Source: Pseudaquabacterium terrae
GTDB taxonomy: Bacteria; Pseudomonadota; Gammaproteobacteria; Burkholderiales; Burkholderiaceae_C
Reading direction: 5' to 3'
DNA length: 64,000 nucleotides
Assembly: GCF_013266755.1 (NCBI RefSeq)
Contig: NZ_JABRWJ010000003.1
Span: 724,611-788,610, forward strand
Shown in pieces: positions 63,548-64,000 of the stretch. The notes under the pieces were generated by a model, which worked only from the letters and a program-made list of their open reading frames with translations, was not told the origin of the DNA and did no database searches. Both the position numbers and the translations under genes were made by a program. How positions within the stretch are numbered: the stretch's first letter is position 1; every line of letters begins with the position of its first letter.

Positions 63548-64000
63548 ATGACGACGACAAACGCGGCCGCGCGGCAGGAAGAATTCCTGGCCCCGGTCAA
63601 GACCCAGGTGCAGGCCAAGCTGCCGGCCGAGCAGCGCGAGACGCTCGCCACTTTCGTCGATCACTATTTCGGCCAGGTCGATCCCGAGGACCTGGCCGAG
63701 CGCGACAGCGGCGACCTGTACGGCGCGGCACTGTCGCACTGGCATTTCGCGCGCAAGCGCGAGCCCGGCCGCGCCCGCGTGCGGGCCTTCAACCCGACGA
63801 TCTCCGAGCACGGCTGGCAATCGACGCACACGATCATCGAGATCGTCACCGACGACATGCCCTTCCTCGTCGACACCGTGACGATGGAGGTCAACCGCAA
63901 CGGCCTGACGCTGCACCTGTTCGTGCACCCGATCGTCGACGTGCAGCGCGATGCCGGCGGCATGCTGCTGGGCCTGAACGGCGGCAAGCGCGAGTCGTTC
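63548..64000 (+). CDS. NAD-specific glutamate dehydrogenase (large type), N-terminal part
   Basis: The first 151 residues run to the window end. QPYF-like DHYFGQVDPEDLAERDSGDLYGAALSHWHFARKR and DDMPFLVDTVTMEVNR, HLFVHPIVDVQRD are the N-terminal signature of the ~1600-aa bacterial GDH (Bac_GDH, PF05088), which oxidises glutamate to 2-oxoglutarate and ammonia. Start at 63548 has GAGGAGACACAAG upstream. Reading continues beyond the window, so activity sites cannot be checked. Glutamate catabolism fits the acidic amino acid importer and GABA genes, although no link is shown. Confidence 0.9.
   Translation, partial: MTTTNAAARQEEFLAPVKTQVQAKLPAEQRETLATFVDHYFGQVDPEDLAERDSGDLYGAALSHWHFARKREPGRARVRAFNPTISEHGWQSTHTIIEIVTDDMPFLVDTVTMEVNRNGLTLHLFVHPIVDVQRDAGGMLLGLNGGKRESF

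Overview
The window is GC-rich, dense, bacterial chromosomal DNA. Family content (TAXI TRAP solute-binding protein, YtrO-type ABC solute-binding protein, archaic Csu pili, large NAD-glutamate dehydrogenase) and Ralstonia/Xanthomonas-type PIP boxes point to a betaproteobacterium, most likely Burkholderiales, carrying a group II (HrpB/HrpX-regulated) type III secretion system (T3SS). No T3SS apparatus gene, tRNA, rRNA or CRISPR array is visible here.

Layout. 0-6 kb: MFS transporter, a degenerate endonuclease V-like protein, a TonB-dependent receptor and an ABC solute-binding lipoprotein-like protein. 5.9-14.6 kb: a 1545-aa repetitive surface protein, a lipase-like lipoprotein and a PAS/GGDEF cyclase. 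15.1-20 kb: a first island of probable T3SS substrates (440-aa orphan, RTX/DUF4214 protein, YopJ-family acetyltransferase). 20.2-33.5 kb: a long minus-strand catabolic and uptake operon (gabT, gabD, nitrilase-fold amidase, very large basic amino acid decarboxylase, ATP-grasp enzyme, C45 Ntn-hydrolase, gltIJKL-type ABC importer, NlpC/P60 peptidase). 33.7-37.3 kb: hemB, a dCache/GGDEF cyclase and an active-site-less thioesterase. 37.5-46 kb: DctB-like kinase, orphan receiver, a frameshifted GNAT effector candidate, a second C45/solute-binding pair, a DctD-like sigma54 activator and a TAXI protein. 46.2-50.6 kb: SET-domain effector candidate, hybrid kinase, a 109-aa protein and an ankyrin protein. 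50.6-55.8 kb: a Csu chaperone-usher operon. 55.9-61.4 kb: three tandem genes with a shared harpin-like N-terminus and different peptidoglycan-hydrolase C-termini, with a divergent flavoprotein. 61.5-63.4 kb: transposase remnants and a truncated fatty acyl-AMP ligase. 63.5 kb to the end: start of an NAD-glutamate dehydrogenase.

Two regulatory layers can be read from the DNA. (1) Seven exact PIP boxes (TTCGB-N15-TTCGB), six of them followed 30-31 bases later by a YANNNT -10 box, precede the 440-aa orphan, the RTX/DUF4214 gene, the GNAT gene, the SET gene, the ankyrin gene, the harpin/peptidoglycan-hydrolase trio and the flavoprotein; an eighth, one base too long, precedes the 109-aa gene. This marks a scattered hrp regulon encoding probable T3SS substrates. 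(2) Five sigma54 -24/-12 promoters precede gabT, gltI, the thioesterase-cyclase-hemB operon, the second C45 gene and the TAXI gene; the DctB/DctD-like pair in the middle is the obvious candidate regulator. The most unusual content is the trio of harpin-like/peptidoglycan-hydrolase fusions under a PIP promoter.
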